A DNA stretch of 64,000 bases from Pseudoxanthomonas sp. J31 (GCF_000510725.1 NZ_AZNZ01000003.1:62001-126000), one strand, 5' to 3'. Shown: positions 35,842 through 45,019, counted from the stretch's first letter. A program made the numbers and translations. Notes: generated by a model from the letters alone, not told the origin.

Positions 35842-37461
35842 ATGAGCACCACCACCGCCGGCCAGGGGCGCATGCCCCGCCAGATCGCCTACATCATCGG
35901 CAACGAGGCGTGCGAGCGCTTCAGCTTCTACGGCATGCGCAACATCCTGGTGCCGTTCCTGGTCAGCTCGGCGCTGCTGGGATACCTGCCGGCCGGACCG
36001 GAGCGCGACGGCGCGGCCAAGGACATCTTCCACATGTTCGTGATCGGCGTGTACTTCTTCCCGTTGCTGGGGGGATGGCTGGCCGACCGCTTCTTCGGCA
36101 AGTACCACACGATCCTGTGGTTCTCGCTGGTCTATTGCGCCGGCCACGCCTGCCTGGCGCTGTTCGAGAACAACGCCACCGGCTTCTACACCGGCCTGTT
36201 CCTGATCGCGCTCGGCTCCGGCGGCATCAAGCCGCTGGTGGTGAGCTTCTGCGGCGACCAGTTCGACCAGGGCAACAAGGACAAGGCCAAGGTCGTCTTC
36301 GACGCGTTCTACTGGATCATCAACTTCGGCTCGTTCTTCGCCTCGTTGCTGTCGCCGCTGTTCCTGCGCCACTTCGGCCCGGCGGTGGCGTTCGGCATCC
36401 CTGGCGCGCTGATGTTCGTCGCCACCTTCGTGTTCTGGCTGGGGCGCCGGCGCTACGTCAACGTGCCGGCGGCCGGGCGCGACCCGCATGCGTTCTTCGA
36501 GGTGGTCAAGACCGCGCTGCGCGCGCGCCGGCCCGGCCAGGGCCGCCCGGGGCTGTTCGTGGCGCTGGCCGGCGTGGCCGTGGCGGCGGCGATGCTGCTG
36601 CTGTGGGCGCTGTCGGCCACCACCGGGCTGCGCGCCTGGCCGGCCGGCTTCAACTTCGTCATCACCGCCTGCCTGGCGCTGGGCGTGGTGATCGCGCTGG
36701 GCGGCTGGGGCGCCTCGCTGCAGCTGGAGCGCGCCCGCGGGGTGCATCCGGACCTGGCGGTGGACGGCGTGCGCGCGGTGCTGCGCATCATCATCGTGTT
36801 CGCGCTGGTCACCCCGTTCTGGTCGCTGTTCGACCAGAAGGCCTCGACCTGGATCATCCAGGGCCGGGAGATGGTGATCCCGCACGACGCCCCGTGGTGG
36901 CCCAGCTGGCTGGTGCAGGACGCGGCGCAGATGCAGGCGCTGAACCCGATGCTGGTGATGCTGCTGATCCCGTTCAACAACCTGGTGCTGTTCCCGCTGC
37001 TGGAGCGGCTGGGCTTCCGGATCACGCCGCTGCGCAAGATGGGCTGGGGCATCGCAATCTCCGGCGCGTCCTGGATCGTGGCCGCCGTGCTGCAGCTGCA
37101 GATCGACGGCGGCGCCCCGGTCTCGCTGGCGTGGCAGGGCCTGCCCTACCTGTTGCTGACCTTCGGCGAGATCCTGGTCTCGGCCACCGCGCTGGAATTC
37201 GCCTACAGCCAGGCGCCGCACGCGATGAAGGGCGTGATCATGGCCTTCTGGTACCTGACCAGCACCTTCGGCAGCCTGTGGGTGCTGCTGACCAACGCGG
37301 CGGTGCGCAACGAGGCGGTGATCGGCCGCATCGCCGGCACCGGGCTGAGCGAGAACGCGTTCCTGATGTTCTTCTTCGCCGGCTTCGCCTTCCTCGCCGC
37401 GCTGGCGTTCGCCGCCTACGCCCGCCGCTATCCGATGCAGGACAACTACCGCAAGGCCTGA
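35842..37461 (+). CDS. POT/PTR family proton-coupled peptide transporter
   Basis: 539-aa inner-membrane symporter for di- and tripeptides with 12-14 TM helices. The POT signature NEACERFSFYGMRN carries the E-x-x-E-R-F proton-coupling motif, and FYWIINFGSFFASL is the second family signature. ATG 35842 is used. Six bp after its stop starts a rhomboid gene. The divergent neighbour is a secreted M14 peptidase, suggesting extracellular peptide digestion followed by uptake. Confidence 0.93.
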   Translation: MSTTTAGQGRMPRQIAYIIGNEACERFSFYGMRNILVPFLVSSALLGYLPAGPERDGAAKDIFHMFVIGVYFFPLLGGWLADRFFGKYHTILWFSLVYCAGHACLALFENNATGFYTGLFLIALGSGGIKPLVVSFCGDQFDQGNKDKAKVVFDAFYWIINFGSFFASLLSPLFLRHFGPAVAFGIPGALMFVATFVFWLGRRRYVNVPAAGRDPHAFFEVVKTALRARRPGQGRPGLFVALAGVAVAAAMLLLWALSATTGLRAWPAGFNFVITACLALGVVIALGGWGASLQLERARGVHPDLAVDGVRAVLRIIIVFALVTPFWSLFDQKASTWIIQGREMVIPHDAPWWPSWLVQDAAQMQALNPMLVMLLIPFNNLVLFPLLERLGFRITPLRKMGWGIAISGASWIVAAVLQLQIDGGAPVSLAWQGLPYLLLTFGEILVSATALEFAYSQAPHAMKGVIMAFWYLTSTFGSLWVLLTNAAVRNEAVIGRIAGTGLSENAFLMFFFAGFAFLAALAFAAYARRYPMQDNYRKA

Positions 37462-37467
37462 GCAAGC

Positions 37468-38085
37468 ATGCAATCCCTCGTGACCCTGGCCCTGATCGCC
37501 GTCACCGTGCTGGTGTCCTGGCGGGCATTCAACGACCGCCGCGTGGTCGACCGCCTGATCCTGTGGCCGCCGGCCATCGCCCGCCAGCGCGAATACTGGC
37601 GGCTGCTGACCCACGGCTTCCTGCACGCGGACTTCCCCCACCTGCTGTTCAACATGGTCACGCTGTTCTTCTTCGGGCGCCTGATCGAGCGCCTGATGCT
37701 GCAGCTGACCGGCAGTCCGCTGACCTTCCTGCTGTTCTACCTGTCGGCCATCGTGGTGGCGATCCTGCCCAGCTACCTGAAGAACCAGGACAACCCGCGC
37801 TACTTCAGCCTGGGCGCATCGGGCGCGGTGTCGGCGGTGTTGTTCGCCTTCATCATGGTCTCGCCGTGGTCGCTGATCTTCGTGTTCTTCATCCCGATGC
37901 CGGCGGTGCTGTACGCGCTGTTCTACGTCGGCTACAGCATCTGGATGGACCGCCGCGGCGGCGACAACATCAACCACAGCGCGCACCTGGCCGGCGCCGC
38001 CTACGGCGTACTGTTCATGGTGGCGATGGAGCCGCAGGTGCTGCAGGTGTTCTGGGAGCAGCTGCTCAACCCGCGCTTCCGCTGA
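37468..38085 (+). CDS. rhomboid family intramembrane serine protease
   Basis: 205-aa membrane protein with about six TM helices. The catalytic Ser is in SLGASGAVSAVLF and the catalytic His in NHSAHLAGAAYG. An early HADFPHLLFNM block (His/Asn for the oxyanion site) is intact. It follows the peptide transporter by 6 bp and is probably co-transcribed. Natural substrates are unknown. Confidence 0.93.
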   Translation: MQSLVTLALIAVTVLVSWRAFNDRRVVDRLILWPPAIARQREYWRLLTHGFLHADFPHLLFNMVTLFFFGRLIERLMLQLTGSPLTFLLFYLSAIVVAILPSYLKNQDNPRYFSLGASGAVSAVLFAFIMVSPWSLIFVFFIPMPAVLYALFYVGYSIWMDRRGGDNINHSAHLAGAAYGVLFMVAMEPQVLQVFWEQLLNPRFR

Positions 38086-38153
38086 GCGGGGATCACCTGG
38101 CCTGAATGCCGGGCATGCCAGCCTCGCGGGGCGACCCAGCGACGGAGGCACCC

Positions 38154-38990
38154 ATGGCGACACGAAAGGCTCCCGCGCGCCGCGCGGCCGGTTCCGCAGG
38201 GAAGAAGGCGGCGTCGGGCACCAAGTCCGGCGCGAGCGCGGCGAAGAAGACCACGGCGCGCAGGAGCGCCGCCGGCACGACCGCCGCGAAGAGGACGGTG
38301 GCCAGGAAAGCCACCGCCAGGAAAGCCACGGCCAAGAAGGCAACGGCCAAGAAGGCAACGGCCAAGAAGGCCGTCGCCGGGAAGTCGACTGCCCGTAAGG
38401 CGCCGGCAAGGACGTCCGCGCGCAAGGCCACTGCGCGGAAGGCCACTGCGCGGAAGGCGACGAAGAAGACCGCGGCGAGCAAGTCGACGTCCACCAGGAC
38501 GTCCGCGCGCAAGACCGTCGCCGGGAAGGCGCCAGCGCGCAAGGCGGCAGCCAGGAAGAGCGCCACGAAGAAGGCCACGGCCAGGAAGACTGCGACGAAG
38601 AAGGCCCCGACGAGGAAGGTAGCCACGAAGAAGGTGGCTGCGAAGAAGGGCGCGGCCAGGAAGTCCACCGCTGCCCGCGCCGCCAAGACGCCACGCAGGG
38701 CGGCGGGCGACGGCGCCCGGCGGCGCCCGCGCAGGCTCACGCCCGAAGAGGCCTTGCAGCGCACGCACGAGTTGCTCGAGGCACACAACGAGCAGGCGCG
38801 CCAGGTGCCTGCCTGGCGCCTGCTGGACGGCCAGCAGGCCAGCGGCGGGAGCACGGTCACGGCGGAGGCCTCGCCCGACGTGGCGGGCAAGCAGCAGGAG
38901 CTGCACCAGGGCGAGATCCGCGCGCGGGCGACCCAGGGCAGCGCCAGCACCCACGACCGCCGCAACCAGCGCCGCCGCGACCAGCGCTGA
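38154..38990 (+). CDS. histone H1-like Lys/Ala-rich DNA-binding protein
   Basis: 278-aa, extremely basic protein. ATG 38154 has a GGAGG site. Residues about 1-180 are almost entirely Lys, Ala, Arg and Thr in short repeats of the KATAKKA type, like AlgP/AlgR3 and H1-like proteins. The C-terminal about 100 residues differ: RRLTPEEALQRTHELLEAHN, a Gln-rich stretch and a basic end. It probably coats DNA or acts as a nucleoid-associated regulator. Repeat number is expected to vary between strains. Confidence 0.85.
   Translation: MATRKAPARRAAGSAGKKAASGTKSGASAAKKTTARRSAAGTTAAKRTVARKATARKATAKKATAKKATAKKAVAGKSTARKAPARTSARKATARKATARKATKKTAASKSTSTRTSARKTVAGKAPARKAAARKSATKKATARKTATKKAPTRKVATKKVAAKKGAARKSTAARAAKTPRRAAGDGARRRPRRLTPEEALQRTHELLEAHNEQARQVPAWRLLDGQQASGGSTVTAEASPDVAGKQQELHQGEIRARATQGSASTHDRRNQRRRDQR
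38304..38378 (+). repeat. 15-bp tandem repeat, five units
   Basis: Units of 15 bp (for example AGGAAAGCCACGGCC and AAGAAGGCAACGGCC, two of them identical) encode successive five-residue Lys/Ala/Thr blocks in the H1-like gene. In-frame expansion or contraction would keep the reading frame. Confidence 0.85.
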
Positions 38991-38998
38991 TCCCGGCG

Positions 38999-39022
38999 CC
39001 CGCCGCCTGTTCAGGCGGCGGG
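38999..39022. terminator. bidirectional terminator between convergent genes
   Basis: An 11-bp GC stem (CCCGCCGCCTG / CAGGCGGCGGG) with a 2-nt centre. The stop codon of the minus-strand small gene lies within it. Confidence 0.6.
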
Positions 39023-39232
39023 CGAGGGTTCCGGGCTGGCCGGTGGCTCGTCGCTGTAGGCCGCCTCGAGCCGGCGGTAGACATCCGAAGCCAGGCGGCT
39101 GCACTCGGAGGTTTCGGTGCGGCCGTCCACGGCCATCTGGTAGAGGCCTTCCAGCAGGGAGGCCTCGGCCTGGTCCCATTGCTGCTGTTGTTGCGGCGAC
39201 CTCGCGTCGCCCGGTTGTTGCGGTATGCCCAT
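39011..39232 (-). CDS. small Gln-rich hypothetical protein
   Basis: 73-aa protein with no recognised domain. It begins MGIPQQPGDARSPQQQQQWD and has an acidic helical middle (LLEGLYQMAVDGRTETSECS) and a Pro/Ser tail. GC-skewed codon positions and a GGACGG site before ATG 39232 support translation, but homology cannot be judged. It converges on the H1-like gene, with the shared terminator at its 3' end. Confidence 0.5.
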   Translation of the reverse strand: MGIPQQPGDARSPQQQQQWDQAEASLLEGLYQMAVDGRTETSECSRLASDVYRRLEAAYSDEPPASPEPSPAA

Positions 39233-39364
39233 GAGCCGTCCGTTTTGCGGCCGTCTTCACATGGCTGAATCAAACCTCAGCACGGTTGCGCTTGCAAGTC
39301 CGGCCCTCACGCGGGTTTGTCGCCGCCTGCGGAGAATGGCGCGCGCCGACAACAGGGGGTGCCG

Positions 39365-39658
39365 ATGAACATCCAGTCCGCGACTCCTTCCGTGCGCCAC
39401 GACCCGGCCACGCGCCGGTTCCTGGCCGAAGCCGACGGCGAACAGGCCGAACTGTGCTACCGGCTGGAGGGCGGGTTGATGCTGATCGACCACACGCTGG
39501 TGCCGCAGGCCATCGGCGGCAGGGGAATCGCCGGGGAGCTGGTCCGCACCGCCTTCGAGCACGCGCGCCAGGCGGGCTTGCGCGTCGTTCCCGCCTGTCC
39601 GTACGCCGCGACCTGGGTTACCCGGCACCCCGAGTTCGCCGACACCCTTGCCGGTTGA
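39365..39658 (+). CDS. GNAT-like N-acetyltransferase, YjdJ type
   Basis: 97-aa compact acetyltransferase. The acetyl-CoA loop is GGRGIAGELV, followed by the helix TAFEHARQAGLRVVP and the family ending CPYAATWVTRHPEF. This is the short GNAT subfamily that lacks the first strands of larger members. Substrate unknown. It is 36 bp upstream of the DUF3298 lipoprotein on the same strand. Confidence 0.88.
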   Translation: MNIQSATPSVRHDPATRRFLAEADGEQAELCYRLEGGLMLIDHTLVPQAIGGRGIAGELVRTAFEHARQAGLRVVPACPYAATWVTRHPEFADTLAG

Positions 39659-39694
39659 AGGCGCGCGCCGGCGGCGCCCGCCAAGGAAACATGC

Positions 39695-40519
39695 ATGAGC
39701 CGCATCCGGACCTGGACCGTCCTGTCCCTCCTGATCCTGCCCCTGGCCGCCTGCCGCGACGACTCCGCGCCGGCCCCCGCCGCGCCGGCGGAGGACGTGG
39801 TCGCCCCCGATGCAGCCGGTGCGGCCCCGGCTGCGCCGGTGCGGCTGGAGGACGTGATCGAGCGCGACCCGCGCTACATGGTGGGCATCAGCTATCCGCC
39901 CGGGATGGAGGCCTATCCGGGACTGGCGGCCGCCCTGCAGGCCTATGCACAGCAGGCACGCGAGGAGCTGATGCAGGCGGTGGAGGCACTGGACGCACCG
40001 CCGGCGGCACCGTACGACCTGTCCCTGGGCTTCCGCCTGCTGATGCAGAGCCCGCAGCTTGTTGCGGTGGCCGCCGACGGCAGCGTCTACACCGGCGGCG
40101 CCCACGGCCAGCCGCTGGTGGCGCGCTTCGTGTGGTTGCCCGGGCGCGGCGAGATGCTGACCGCCGAGCGCCTGGTCCCCTCGGCGGAAGGGTGGCAGGT
40201 GGTGGCGCGCCAGGTGGCCGAGCAGCTGGCCGCGTCCGCCCAGGTACGCGCGATCGACGGGGCGCTGAGCCCGCAGGAGCGCAAGAGCCTGCTGGATTCG
40301 GCGCTGCGGATGATCGACGAGGGGACCGGGCCGGATCCGGCCAACTTCGCCCAGTTCGAGCCGGTGCCGGCCCCCGACGGGCGGATCGCGGCCTTGCGCT
40401 TCGTGTTCCCGCCCTACCAGGTCGGCCCCTACGCGGACGGGGTACAGTACGCCCAGGTGCCGGCCGCGACGCTGCTGCCCTACGTGGCCGGGGAGTACCA
40501 GGCACTGTTCGTGCAGTAG
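39695..40519 (+). CDS. DUF3298/DUF4163 lipoprotein
   Basis: 274-aa lipoprotein. The lipobox is PLAAC (Cys20) and the linker is Ala/Pro-rich to about 50. The DUF4163-like part (ISYPPGMEAYPGLAAALQAYAQQA) and the DUF3298-like part (GGAHGQPLVARFVWLPGRGE ... FPPYQVGPYADG) are typical of RsiV-like periplasmic proteins, some of which bind lysozyme. No sigma factor is adjacent, so an anti-sigma role is not supported. It is followed after 10 bp by the cfa-type gene. Confidence 0.85.
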   Translation: MSRIRTWTVLSLLILPLAACRDDSAPAPAAPAEDVVAPDAAGAAPAAPVRLEDVIERDPRYMVGISYPPGMEAYPGLAAALQAYAQQAREELMQAVEALDAPPAAPYDLSLGFRLLMQSPQLVAVAADGSVYTGGAHGQPLVARFVWLPGRGEMLTAERLVPSAEGWQVVARQVAEQLAASAQVRAIDGALSPQERKSLLDSALRMIDEGTGPDPANFAQFEPVPAPDGRIAALRFVFPPYQVGPYADGVQYAQVPAATLLPYVAGEYQALFVQ

Positions 40520-40529
40520 GAGGACGCTG

Positions 40530-41651
40530 ATGGGGGCGGGATCCCTTGCCAGGCGTCGGGTCGAAGCGTTGCTTGCCGAAGCGGACGTCAGGATCGGCGG
40601 GGATCGCGAATGGGACCTGCAGCCACGTGACGAGCGGTTGTGGACGCGCCTGCTGGCGCAGGGCTCGCTGGGACTGGGCGAGTCGTACATGGACGGCTGG
40701 TGGGACACCGGCTCGCTGGACGGCCTGCTGCTGCGCCTGATCCAGGCGCGGCTGGGGGAGAAGGTACGCGGCCTGGCCGAATTGCGCGACGTGCTGGTCG
40801 CGCGCCTGAGCAATCCGCAGACCCGCGGCCGCAGCGGCGAGGTGGGGCGTCGCCACTACGACCTGGGCAACGACCTGTACGCGGCCATGCTCGGCAAGCG
40901 CCTGGTCTACAGCTGCGGCTACTGGCGCGACGCCGCCGACCTGGACGCCGCCCAGGAGGCCAAGCTGGACCTGGTCTGCCGCAAGCTGCGGCTGCAGCCG
41001 GGCATGCGCGTGCTGGACATCGGCTGCGGCTGGGGCGAGGCGCTGAAGTTCGCGGCCGAGCGCTACGGCGTGTCCGGGGTAGGGGTGACCATCTCCGCCG
41101 AGCAGGCCGCCTACGCGCAACGCCTGTGCGCCGGCCTGCCGATCGAGATCCGCCTGCAGGACTACCGTGACGTGGACGAGCGCTTCGACGCGGTGTTCTC
41201 GATCGGCATGTTCGAGCACGTGGGCGTGCGCAACTACCGCGCCTACTTCGAGGTGGTGCGGCGCTGCCTGCCGCCGCACGGGCTGTTCCTGCTGCACAGC
41301 ATCGGCAGCAACGTCTCGCGCAACCGCACCGACCCGTGGATCGCGCGCTACATCTTCCCCAACTCGATGCTGCCCTCGGCCGCGCAGGTCACCCGCGCCA
41401 GCGAGGGCCTGTTCGTGGTCGAGGACTGGCACAACTTCGGCACCGACTACGACCGCACCCTGCAGGCCTGGCGCGCCAACGTCGAGGCCGCCTGGGAGCG
41501 GCTGGACCCGCGCTACGACGAGCGCTTCCGGCGCATGTGGCGGTTCTACCTGGCCGGCTCCATGGCCACCTTCCGCGCGCGCCAGGCGCAGCTGTGGCAG
41601 GTGCTGATGTCGCCGGAGGGCGTGCCGGGGGGACTGGCGGTGCCGCGCTGA
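40530..41651 (+). CDS. cfa: cyclopropane-fatty-acyl-phospholipid synthase
   Basis: 373-aa SAM-dependent enzyme that converts membrane cis-unsaturated acyl chains to cyclopropane forms, usually in stationary phase or under acid stress. The N-terminal domain contains GLGESYMDGWWD. The SAM motif is VLDIGCGWGEALK, the active-site region is FSIGMFEHVGVRNY, and HSIGSNVSRNRTDPWI follows. The length matches the family. It is the last gene of the run from 39365 and ends in a strong terminator. Confidence 0.95.
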   Translation: MGAGSLARRRVEALLAEADVRIGGDREWDLQPRDERLWTRLLAQGSLGLGESYMDGWWDTGSLDGLLLRLIQARLGEKVRGLAELRDVLVARLSNPQTRGRSGEVGRRHYDLGNDLYAAMLGKRLVYSCGYWRDAADLDAAQEAKLDLVCRKLRLQPGMRVLDIGCGWGEALKFAAERYGVSGVGVTISAEQAAYAQRLCAGLPIEIRLQDYRDVDERFDAVFSIGMFEHVGVRNYRAYFEVVRRCLPPHGLFLLHSIGSNVSRNRTDPWIARYIFPNSMLPSAAQVTRASEGLFVVEDWHNFGTDYDRTLQAWRANVEAAWERLDPRYDERFRRMWRFYLAGSMATFRARQAQLWQVLMSPEGVPGGLAVPR

Positions 41652-41678
41652 GGGTTGGCGAAATTTTCGCCAACCCTC
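41650..41678 (+). terminator. terminator after cfa
   Basis: A 14-bp near-perfect palindrome (GAGGGTTGGCGAAA / TTTCGCCAACCCTC) begins within the stop codon of cfa. Confidence 0.8.
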
Positions 41679-41711
41679 TTGACAGCCTTGCCGTTGCTGG
41701 CGCGCCGGCGA

Positions 41712-41757
41712 TTATCCACAGCTTCGTTCAAGCTTCATCCACACCGCTTGTGGAAAA
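41712..41757. promoter_or_regulatory. cluster of three DnaA-box-like 9-mers
   Basis: TTATCCACA (41712-41720) is a perfect DnaA box. TCATCCACA (41735-41743) and, on the minus strand, TTTTCCACA (41757-41749) each differ by one base. They lie between the cfa terminator and the convergent dcp gene end, not in front of a promoter. No dnaA, dnaN or AT-rich unwinding region is near, so an origin is unlikely; a DnaA-titrating site is possible. Confidence 0.45.
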
Positions 41758-41808
41758 CCGCGGCGGCCGGGACGAAGACGCCACCCGGAGGTGGCGCCTG
41801 CGTGGCCT

Positions 41809-43992
41809 TCAGCGGCCGGCCCGGTCCAGGCCGCGCTTCTTGAGCAGCGGTTCGATCCGCGGCTCGTGCCCGGCGAAGTCGGCGAACAGGTCCAGCGCGT
41901 CGCGGGTGCCGCCACGCGACAGCAGGGTGGCGCGGAAGTGGTCGCCGTTCTCGCGCTTCAGGCCGCCGTGCTGGCGCATCCACTCCTGGGTGTTGGCGTC
42001 CAGCACCTCGGACCAGATGTAGGCGTAGTAGCCGGCCGAATAGCCGCCCATGATGTGGCTGAAGTACGGCGTGCGGTAGCGCGGCGGCACCGGCGCGTAG
42101 GCGATGCCGTCGGCGGCCAGGGCGTCGGCCTCGAACTTCATCACCCCGTCGGCCTCCGGCAGCTGGTCGGCGCCGACCTGGTGCCAGCGCTGGTCGAGCA
42201 TGGCCGCGCCCAGGTACTCGGTGGTGGCGAAGCCCTGGTTGAAGGTGGCCGTGGCCTGGACCTTCTCCAGCAGCTCGCGCGGCATCGGCTCGCCGGTCTC
42301 GTGGTGCCTGGCGTAGTTGGCCAGCACCGACGGCCAGTCGGCCCACATCTCGTTGACCTGCGAGGGGAACTCGACGAAGTCGCGCGGCACGGCGGTGCCG
42401 CCGAAGTACGGGTAGGTCACGTCCGAGAACATGCCGTGCAGGGCATGGCCGAACTCGTGGAACATGGTGGTGACCTCGTCCCAGGTCAGCAGGGTCGGGC
42501 CACTGGCCGGCTTGGGGATGTTGAGGTGGTTGGCCACCACCGGCCGGGTGCCGCGCAGCTTCGACTGGCCGACGTAGGAGTTCATCCAGGCACCGCCACG
42601 CTTGGAGGCGCGCGCGTACGGGTCGAAGATGAAGATCGCCAGCTGGCTGCCGTCGGCGTCGAACACGTCGTACACCCAGGTGTCCGGGTGGTACTTGGGC
42701 AGGTCGGTGCGCTCCTTGAAGCTGATGCCGTACAGCTGGTTGGCGGCGAAGAACACGCCGTTCTCCAGCACGCTCTTCATCTCGAAGTAGGGCTTGAGCT
42801 GCGATTCGTCGAAGTCGTAGGTGGCCTTGCGCACCTTCTCGGTGTAGTAGGCCCAGTCCCAGGCCTCGAGCCTGAAGCCCGGCTCGCCCTTGGCCGCCTG
42901 CTCGCGGTCGATCATCTTCTGCAGCTCGGCGGCCTCGCGCCTGGCGTTGGCGACCGCGGCCGGGGCCAGCTTGCCCAGCATCTCGTTCACCGCTTGCGGG
43001 GTCTTGGCGGTGGCCTGCTCCAGCGCGAACGCGGCGTGGTTCGGGTAGCCGAGCAGGGCGGCGCGCTCGGCGCGCAGCTTCATCACCCGGGCGACGATGG
43101 CGGTGTTGTCGAACTCGTTGCCGCGCGCGCCGCGGTTGACCGAGGCCTCGTGGATGCGGCGGCGGGACTCGCGGTTCTCCAGGTAGCTCAGCGGCGGCTG
43201 GCCGGTGGTGTTGAGCAGGGTCACCACGTACTTGCCTTCCAGGCCGCGCTTCTTCGCCTCCTCGGCGGCGGCGGCGATCTGGGCCCCGGTCGAGCCGGCC
43301 AGCTCGTCGGCGCTGTCGAACACCACGGCGGAGGCGTTGACCTCGTTGAGCACGTTCTGGTCGAACTGGGTGCCCAGCTTGGCCAGCTCGGCGTTCATCT
43401 CCTTCAGGCGCGCCTTGTCGGCGTCGGACAGGTTGGCGCCGGCGCGGACGAAGTCGGTGTAGTAGCGCTCGACCAGGCGCAGCGCCTCGGCGTCCAGGCC
43501 CAGGCCCTCGCGCTGCTCGTACAGGGCCTTGATCCGGGCGAACAGGGCACCGTTGAGCATGATCGCGTCGCGGTGCGCGGCGAACCTCGGCGAGTACTCG
43601 GCCTGGATCGCCTTGCGCGCGTCGTTGGTGTCGGTGCCGACCAGGTTGAAGAACACGGCGCGGGCGCGGTCCAGCACCTGGCCGCTGTTCTCCAGGGCGA
43701 CGATGGTGTTCTCGAAGGTCGGCGGCTCGCCGTTGGAGGCGATCGCCTCGATCTCCTCCAGCTGCTCGGCCATGCCGAAGTCGAAGGCCGGGCCGAAGTG
43801 CTCGTCCTTGATCTGGTCGAAGCGCGGGTACTGCAGGGGCAGGTCGCTTGCGGTCAGGAACGGGTTGCCCTGGAGGGCCTCGGCGGAGGCGGTCCCGGTG
43901 CTACCGGGCGCGGGGCCCTCGGTGCTGGTGCAGGCGGTGATGCCCAGTCCAAGGGCGGCGGCAAGTGCCAGGGAGAGGCCGGTCTTCTTCAT
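41809..43992 (-). CDS. dcp: M3 peptidyl-dipeptidase (Dcp-like) lipoprotein
   Basis: 727-aa zinc peptidase that releases C-terminal dipeptides. ATG 43992 is used. The signal peptide ends at the lipobox ITAC (Cys21), so it is membrane-anchored in the periplasm, unlike cytosolic E. coli Dcp. The zinc motif FHEFGHALHGM and downstream Glu ligand region (NEMWADWPSVL) are intact, and the substrate loop GGYSAGYYAYIWSEV is conserved. Same strand as fpr upstream, with a 159-bp gap. Confidence 0.93.
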   Translation of the reverse strand: MKKTGLSLALAAALGLGITACTSTEGPAPGSTGTASAEALQGNPFLTASDLPLQYPRFDQIKDEHFGPAFDFGMAEQLEEIEAIASNGEPPTFENTIVALENSGQVLDRARAVFFNLVGTDTNDARKAIQAEYSPRFAAHRDAIMLNGALFARIKALYEQREGLGLDAEALRLVERYYTDFVRAGANLSDADKARLKEMNAELAKLGTQFDQNVLNEVNASAVVFDSADELAGSTGAQIAAAAEEAKKRGLEGKYVVTLLNTTGQPPLSYLENRESRRRIHEASVNRGARGNEFDNTAIVARVMKLRAERAALLGYPNHAAFALEQATAKTPQAVNEMLGKLAPAAVANARREAAELQKMIDREQAAKGEPGFRLEAWDWAYYTEKVRKATYDFDESQLKPYFEMKSVLENGVFFAANQLYGISFKERTDLPKYHPDTWVYDVFDADGSQLAIFIFDPYARASKRGGAWMNSYVGQSKLRGTRPVVANHLNIPKPASGPTLLTWDEVTTMFHEFGHALHGMFSDVTYPYFGGTAVPRDFVEFPSQVNEMWADWPSVLANYARHHETGEPMPRELLEKVQATATFNQGFATTEYLGAAMLDQRWHQVGADQLPEADGVMKFEADALAADGIAYAPVPPRYRTPYFSHIMGGYSAGYYAYIWSEVLDANTQEWMRQHGGLKRENGDHFRATLLSRGGTRDALDLFADFAGHEPRIEPLLKKRGLDRAGR

Positions 43993-44151
43993 GCAAAGCA
44001 GTTCCTGGGGAAACAAACCCTGCAAGGTTACCCCAGCCTGCCGGGGGAGGGGGCATGACCAAAGGCATGCGACGGGTACCGGCGGCGGCACCGGGCGCGC
44101 GGCGCCTGCCGGGACATGGCATCCCGGCGGGCCGCGCGCAAGGGCTCGGGC

Positions 44152-44934
44152 TTACTTCTCGACGAAGGCGCGCTCGAACACGTACTGCCCCGGGCTGCCG
44201 ATGCGCGGGGAGGCGGTGAAGCCGCGGCTGTCCAGCAGGGCGCGGAAGTCGGCCAGCATCTGCGGGCTGCCGCAGATCATGGCGCGGTCGTGCTCCGGGT
44301 CCAGCGGCTCCAGGCCAAGGGTGCGCATCATCTCGCCGCTGGCCATCAGGTCGGTCAGGCGACCGCGGTTCGGGAACTCCTCGCGCGAGACCGCCGGGTA
44401 GTACACCAGCTTGTCGCGGATGATCTCGCCCAGGATCTCGTGGTTGGGCAGTTCCTTCTCGAAGTAGTCGCGGTAGGCCAGGTCCTGCACGTGGCGCACG
44501 CCGTGGCACAGCACCACGCGCTCGAAGCGTTCGTAGGTCTCCGGGTCCTTGATCACCGACAGCCACGGCGCCAGGCCGGTGCCGGTGCCCAGCAGGTACA
44601 GGTTGCGCCCCGGGTGCAGGTCGCTGATCAGCAGGGTGCCGGTGGGCTTGCGCCCGATGAGGATGCTGTCGCCGGGCTTGATGTGTTGCAGGCGCGAGGT
44701 CAGCGGGCCGTCCTGCACCTTGATCGAGAAGAACTCCAGCTGTTCTTCCCAGTTGGCGCTGGCGATGGAATAGGCGCGCAGGATCGGCTTCCCGCTCTCG
44801 GTGGGCAGGCCGATCATCACGAACTGGCCGTTGTCGAAGCGGAATCCGTCGTCGCGGGTGGTGGTGAAGCTGAAGTAGGCGTCGGTCCAGTGGCGGACGT
44901 CGAGCACCGTTTCGGTGCCGTAGGCGGATGACAT
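44152..44934 (-). CDS. fpr: ferredoxin/flavodoxin-NADP reductase
   Basis: 260-aa FAD enzyme moving electrons between NADPH and ferredoxin or flavodoxin. ATG 44934 is used. FAD-binding motifs are RAYSIAS and a GPLTSRLQHIKPGD block; the NADP site includes LLGTGTGLAPWLSV and CGSPQM. The end VFERAFVEK is the usual Fpr C-terminus. It is transcribed divergently from nothing nearby and is probably monocistronic. Confidence 0.95.
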   Translation of the reverse strand: MSSAYGTETVLDVRHWTDAYFSFTTTRDDGFRFDNGQFVMIGLPTESGKPILRAYSIASANWEEQLEFFSIKVQDGPLTSRLQHIKPGDSILIGRKPTGTLLISDLHPGRNLYLLGTGTGLAPWLSVIKDPETYERFERVVLCHGVRHVQDLAYRDYFEKELPNHEILGEIIRDKLVYYPAVSREEFPNRGRLTDLMASGEMMRTLGLEPLDPEHDRAMICGSPQMLADFRALLDSRGFTASPRIGSPGQYVFERAFVEK

Positions 44935-45019
44935 CGGGGAGGGATTGCCGGTTCTGGTTCGCCGCCCATTGTAGCCGACCGCCCCGTCCCGACCCTTGCG
45001 CCTGATCAAACGGCGGAAC

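Noticed and set aside
38304-38378. Tandem repeat as a possible CRISPR array
   Set aside because: The units are contiguous 15-mers without unique spacers and lie inside a coding frame.
33934-38694. Long minus-strand frame running through the POT, rhomboid and H1-like genes
   Set aside because: Only its last 593 residues (the M14 peptidase from ATG 35715) show family features; the rest is antisense noise.
41712-41757. DnaA boxes as a replication origin
   Set aside because: No dnaA, dnaN, gidA or AT-rich unwinding region is nearby, and the flanking genes are ordinary metabolic genes.
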